Assembly: GCA_016792565.1 (NCBI GenBank)
Contig: JAEUMK010000046.1
Location: 1 to 44,799 of the forward strand
Source: Alphaproteobacteria bacterium
Lineage (GTDB): Bacteria > Pseudomonadota > Alphaproteobacteria > Micropepsales > Micropepsaceae
Length of the DNA: 44,799 bases
Direction: 5' to 3'
Every line of letters begins with the position of its first letter. The stretch's first letter is position 1. A program made the translations under genes and the position numbers. This document shows positions 43,546 through 44,799 of the stretch, in pieces. Below the pieces are notes generated by a model, which worked only from the letters and a program-made list of their open reading frames with translations, was not told the origin of the DNA and searched no databases.

Positions 43546-43788
43546 GCCGTCCTGATCCCCGGAGGCCCGGCCCCACCTCCGCCGTCCTCACCCTGAGGAG
43601 CCCGGCCCGGCCTCAGCCATCCTCTTCCCGGGAGGCCCGGTCCCACCTCCGCCATCCTCATCCTGAGGAGCCCGGCCCGGCCTCCGCCGTCCTCATCCTG
43701 AGGAGCCCGGCCCGGCCTCAGCCATCCTCATCCTGAGGAGCCCGGCCGCGCCACGCGGCCGGGCGTCTCGAAGGACGCACCGCGCCCG
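43546..43788. repeat. 35-bp-period tandem array with hairpin end
   Basis: Five consecutive 35-bp units begin at 43546, 43581, 43616, 43651 and 43686. A sixth at 43721 runs into a complete REP-like end with arms CCCGGCCGCG and CGCGGCCGGG (43741-43763) and the tail CTCGAAGGACGCACCGCGCC (43768-43787). Units fall into two types, one with TCCTGAGGAGCCCGGCCCGG and one with a GGAGGCCCGG variant core, in the order B-A-B-A-A-A. Confidence 0.92.
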
Positions 43789-43800
43789 CAACCGCCGACC

Positions 43801-43850
43801 CTTCTCCCCTCCGGGGAGAAGTCCCCTGCGGCACGCAGGGGGATGAGGGG
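43801..43850. repeat. Double-hairpin repeat
   Basis: Stem 1 is CTTCTCCCC-TCC-GGGGAGAAG (43801-43821). Stem 2 is CCCCTGCG-GCA-CGCAGGGG (43823-43841). It ends GATGAGGGG. It resembles palindromic repeats found widely in alphaproteobacterial genomes. Confidence 0.85.
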
Positions 43851-43872
43851 AAGCCCCGCGCGCCGCCCGCCT

Positions 43873-43927
43873 CCCCCTTCCCCTTCCCCCATCGGGGGAA
43901 GGTGTCGCGAAGCGACGGAAGGGGGCC
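43873..43927. repeat. REP-like double hairpin, copy B (three-way fold)
   Basis: The outer arms CCCCCTTCC (43873-43881) and GGAAGGGGG (43917-43925) enclose hairpin CCTTCCCCC-ATC-GGGGGAAGG (43882-43902) and hairpin GTCGC-GAA-GCGAC (43904-43916). It lies 23 bp past the methyltransferase stop on the minus strand. Confidence 0.88.
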
Positions 43928-43950
43928 TTGGGCGTGGAGCGCGGCGCCCC

Positions 43951-44799
43951 TCAGGCCTTCGTCCGCTTCGTCTTCTTCGCCGGCGCAGCCGCCGCCTCGG
44001 CCGCCGCGCGGCTCTGGTTCAGCGCGAACAGCCGCTCCAGCACCTCTTCGTCGGAAAGGTCGCGCGGCCAGCCATAGGCATCGGCCACCGCGTCATCCAG
44101 CGCGGTGTGCGCCATCGCCAGCCAGGCCGGCCGCTCGTTGTAGAGATTGGTCAGCGTCCGCTTCTTCAGGATTTTCGCCGCCGCCTCGTCCTTCGGCAGG
44201 ATGCGGTCGGGATAGCCCGGCACGACCTCCGGCACGCGCACCGTCAGGTCCGGCGGATCGAGCCACGCCTCGCGCAGCGCGTTCAGCTTTTCCGCCGCCG
44301 CGGCGATGGCGACGGCCCGCGGATCGGCGGCATAGTCCGCCGCCGGAATATTCGGCGTCAGCCCCTCGGGGAAGGGGAAGGTCTCGAAGGTAGTGGAGGG
44401 CGTGTAGCGGGGACGATCTTCGAGACTGGTTCCCAGCCGCAGCGACCAGAGTTCGTGGAAGCGCGAATGCAGGATGCCAAAGGTGGCGTCGTCGTCGCGA
44501 GCGATGGCGTATATCGATCCGGTGGGGAGAATAGCCGGCGGAAAGAAGACAAATAGCCTATGCTTAGAGACTTCTGGCGTTGCGACGTATCTGGACATCC
44601 CTTCTAGAGATCGCCAGAGATCACCGCGCGACCGTTGATGTGCCCACCAAGGAACATGAGGCTCACCAGCCCTAAGAAGACGCTTCTTACTCGCTGCGCG
44701 CCGCTGGTTTTCGGTTTGAATTGCTGCACGAGCGACCGCGAACGGCCCCTCAAACAAGGCGGCCTCCTGCTCGGATTGCTGACTTGTGAGATCGACTAC
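43951..44799 (-). CDS. MmeI-like DNA methyltransferase, C-terminal part
   Basis: The frame is open to the window edge, so 282 C-terminal residues are visible and the start lies beyond 44799. The TTG at 44757 is an internal codon, not a start. RYVATPEVSKHRLFVFFPP, then IAIARDDDATFGILHSRFHE-like sequence, WSLRLGTSLEDRPRYTPSTT and FETFPFPEGLTP match the target-recognition and following region of large class I DNA methyltransferases of the MmeI/type IIL kind. The catalytic NPPY region and any nuclease domain would lie outside. The C-terminus is Lys-rich (AKKTKRTKA). Bases after about 44400 are clearly lower in GC than the rest of the window, suggesting transfer. Confidence 0.85.
   Translation of the reverse strand, partial: VVDLTSQQSEQEAALFEGPFAVARAAIQTENQRRAASKKRLLRAGEPHVPWWAHQRSRGDLWRSLEGMSRYVATPEVSKHRLFVFFPPAILPTGSIYAIARDDDATFGILHSRFHELWSLRLGTSLEDRPRYTPSTTFETFPFPEGLTPNIPAADYAADPRAVAIAAAAEKLNALREAWLDPPDLTVRVPEVVPGYPDRILPKDEAAAKILKKRTLTNLYNERPAWLAMAHTALDDAVADAYGWPRDLSDEEVLERLFALNQSRAAAEAAAAPAKKTKRTKA

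Larger units (their letters stand above)
43507..43950. other. Gene-free repeat-rich intergenic region
   Basis: No credible gene lies in these 444 bp between two convergent genes. They hold the 35-bp array (43546-43788), a double hairpin (43801-43850) and REP-like copy B (43873-43927). Open frames here are products of the GC-rich repeats. Confidence 0.9.

Noticed and set aside
43546-43788. CRISPR array
   Set aside because: The 35-bp units adjoin each other with no unique spacers between repeats, and no cas gene is present.
44755-44757. TTG start codon of a complete small gene at the right edge
   Set aside because: The frame stays open through 44799 and the sequence matches the interior of a large methyltransferase.

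Overview
The window is about 70% GC and its gene content and order are those of an alphaproteobacterium, most likely Rhodospirillales-like (the order is an inference; no rRNA or tRNA gene is present to settle it). Markers are an HdaA-type DnaA regulator next to a CDP-alcohol phosphatidyltransferase and a DUF2066 gene, the run pepA-lptF-lptG-lptD-surA-pdxA-rsmA, and the run gmk-yicC-mltG-fabF-acpP-fabG-fabD. No phage, insertion sequence, CRISPR array or tRNA was seen.

Layout. 1-1017: 3' end of an unrecognised accessory gene. 1014-7757 (minus strand): GNAT, exopolyphosphatase ppx, polyphosphate kinase ppk1, hdaA, a CDP-alcohol phosphatidyltransferase and a DUF2066 protein. 7828-10391 (minus): a DUF1800-DUF1501 pair with a Tat-like signal. 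10479-12145 (plus): purM-purN. 12152-14587: divergent ndk and an ABC-F ATPase. 14584-17612 (minus): siderophore-type TonB-dependent receptor and TonB, behind a candidate iron-responsive promoter. 17812-20153 (minus): pepA, a small unknown gene and holC. 20349-28051 (plus): LPS transport and outer-membrane biogenesis genes (lptF, lptG, lptD, surA), then pdxA and rsmA. 28140-29192: zinc alcohol dehydrogenase. 29189-36054 (minus): a COG3650-like exported protein, gmk, yicC, mltG and the fatty-acid genes fabF, acpP, fabG, fabD. 36256-43506: an accessory stretch with a tandem ricin-type lectin, a serine hydrolase coupled to a spermidine-synthase-like methyltransferase, a nitroreductase, a HAD hydrolase, a DUF2207 membrane protein and a rare LCCL-domain protein. 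43507-43950: gene-free and packed with repeats. 43951-44799: C-terminal part of an MmeI-like DNA methyltransferase whose upstream DNA is visibly lower in GC.

How it fits together. The core blocks serve purine synthesis, polyphosphate turnover, replication control, LPS export and outer-membrane protein folding, and type II fatty-acid synthesis. Accessory modules (DUF1800/DUF1501, TonB plus receptor, alcohol dehydrogenase/COG3650) sit at the joints between blocks that are often adjacent in related bacteria. Eight tandem gene pairs overlap by ATGA or GTGA, and three convergent pairs share one CTAG as both stop codons.

The least expected features are the dispersed palindromic repeats at gene 3' ends. 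They include two copies whose inner hairpins differ by compensatory changes, one of which folds on paper into a three-way junction, and a 35-bp-period tandem array at 43546-43788. Other leads are the LCCL-domain secreted protein, the Tat-signal DUF1501 coupled to DUF1800, and the methyltransferase at the right edge, which may open a defence island outside the window. No complete, clearly new multi-gene system is demonstrable inside the window.
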